Assembly: GCA_027490195.1 (NCBI GenBank)
Contig: JAIXYN010000020.1
Coordinates: forward strand, 36,562-100,561
Direction of reading: 5' to 3'
DNA length: 64,000 bases
DNA from: Verrucomicrobiaceae bacterium
Lineage (GTDB): Bacteria; Verrucomicrobiota; Verrucomicrobiia; Verrucomicrobiales; Verrucomicrobiaceae
Below, piece by piece: positions 63,414 to 64,000 of this stretch. The position numbers and the translations under genes are program-made. Position 1 is the stretch's first letter; each line of letters starts with the position of its first letter. The notes beneath the pieces are model-generated. The model saw only the letters and a list, made by a program, of their open reading frames with translations. It did no database searches and was not told the DNA's origin.

Positions 63414-64000
63414 ATGGCCGACATCCAAACCAGCGCAGCAGACAAGAAGGAAAAGGAATTCTTCACCGACGTGCCTCAAGAAGCACCCGGCTTCTTCCTC
63501 AAGGGCTGCCACCAGTACGACTGGGGCCTCAAAAACCGCCTCGCCAAGGTCTTCAATCCCAAGGACGGCCGCACCGTCATGCTCGCCTTTGACCACGGCT
63601 ACTTCCAGGGCCCGACCACCGGCCTGGAGCGCGTGGACCAGACTATCCTCCCTCTGGCACCCTACGCTGACTGCCTCATGCTCACCCGTGGCATCCAGCG
63701 CTCCGTCATTCCTGCCTCCACCACCAAGGCCATCGCCCTGCGCGCCTCCGGCGGCACCTCGATGATCAGCCCCATGGAAGAGTGGGAAGGCGAAATCGAC
63801 GGCAAGAAGGCCAAGTTTGGCCGCCCCGGCTTTGAGCCCCTTTCCAACGAAAGCACCGCGCTCAACATCGAAGAAGCCATTCGCCTCAATGCGGCTGTGC
63901 TCGCTGTACAGGTGTTCATCGGCAGCGCTTACGAGCGCCAGTCCCTCAAGAACCTCACCGACCTCGTCGATGCCGCCAGCCGCTACGGCATCGCCGTCAT
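63414..64000 (+). CDS. LsrF-like class I aldolase/thiolase (partial at window end)
   Basis: The first 195 codons are visible; the gene runs off the right edge. It aligns from memory with E. coli LsrF (3-hydroxy-5-phosphonooxypentane-2,4-dione thiolase), an enzyme of autoinducer-2 breakdown in the DeoC/LacD/class I FBP aldolase superfamily. Shared text includes FxLKGCxxxDWG, GRTVMLAFDHGYFQGPTTGLER, PYADCLMLTRGIQRS and VQVFIGSAYERQSLKNL. The catalytic lysine (K203 in E. coli) lies beyond the window. Between LRASGG and LSNES there is an extra stretch of about 22 residues not in E. coli LsrF. No other lsr genes are visible, so a different ketose phosphate is possible. It faces an AraC regulator 47 bp away. 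Confidence 0.85.
   Translation, partial: MADIQTSAADKKEKEFFTDVPQEAPGFFLKGCHQYDWGLKNRLAKVFNPKDGRTVMLAFDHGYFQGPTTGLERVDQTILPLAPYADCLMLTRGIQRSVIPASTTKAIALRASGGTSMISPMEEWEGEIDGKKAKFGRPGFEPLSNESTALNIEEAIRLNAAVLAVQVFIGSAYERQSLKNLTDLVDAASRYGIAV

Noticed and set aside
62059..63765. 568-codon plus-strand frame
   Set aside because: It spans the amidohydrolase gene, an intergenic hairpin, and the antisense of the AraC gene. The product is Arg/Pro/His-rich and shows no domain.

Overview
The window looks like chromosomal DNA of a GC-rich Verrucomicrobiota bacterium, most like the Prosthecobacter/Verrucomicrobiaceae group. The evidence is a haem-c/DUF1549/DUF1553 protein paired with a Tat-exported DUF1501 protein, a Tat-exported Gfo/Idh/MocA oxidoreductase, a giant PEP-CTERM protein made of autotransporter-type beta repeats, and few clear Shine-Dalgarno sites. 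Planctomycetes share several of these traits, so the phylum call is an inference.

Layout. 1-3718 (minus strand): the 5' half of a squalene-hopene-cyclase-type terpene cyclase, a small unknown protein and a DUF4870 membrane protein; a strong terminator separates them from an upstream Gfo/Idh/MocA oxidoreductase. 4112-37243 (minus): one uninterrupted gene for an 11,043-residue secreted repeat protein, more than half of the window. 37783-43929: a coiled-coil membrane protein, an MFS transporter, a glycine-rich RRM protein, and an ECF sigma / anti-sigma / Spy-like / secreted-protein operon. 44264-47115 (minus): tspO, an SDR, an SRPBCC protein and an FHA-like membrane protein. 47242-51616 (plus): the DUF1549/DUF1553 and DUF1501 pair. 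52096-53637 (minus): an iron-sulfur photolyase of the bacterial (6-4) type. 54257-55513 (minus): a flavin-dependent halogenase-like oxidoreductase. 55941-57547 (plus): a low-GC two-gene AAA ATPase + TOPRIM module that resembles split OLD-type defence systems. 57540-64000: a ceramidase-like exported protein, a second SDR, a DapA-superfamily protein, a DUF1851 immunity-like protein, an amidohydrolase, an AraC regulator and the start of an LsrF-like aldolase.

The gaps between genes are rich in small dispersed repeats, most of them hairpins: a 106-bp family (2 copies), a 68-bp family (3 copies), a TTTA-loop hairpin family with covarying stems (3 copies), nested hairpins, and a 511-bp gene-free interval bounded by 20-bp inverted repeats that carries one copy of each of the first two families.

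The strongest candidates for new biology are the AAA/TOPRIM pair at 55941-57547, the giant repeat protein with its embedded second repeat type and PA14 domain, and the inverted-repeat-bounded element at 53730-54240. I recognised no rRNA, tRNA or CRISPR array.
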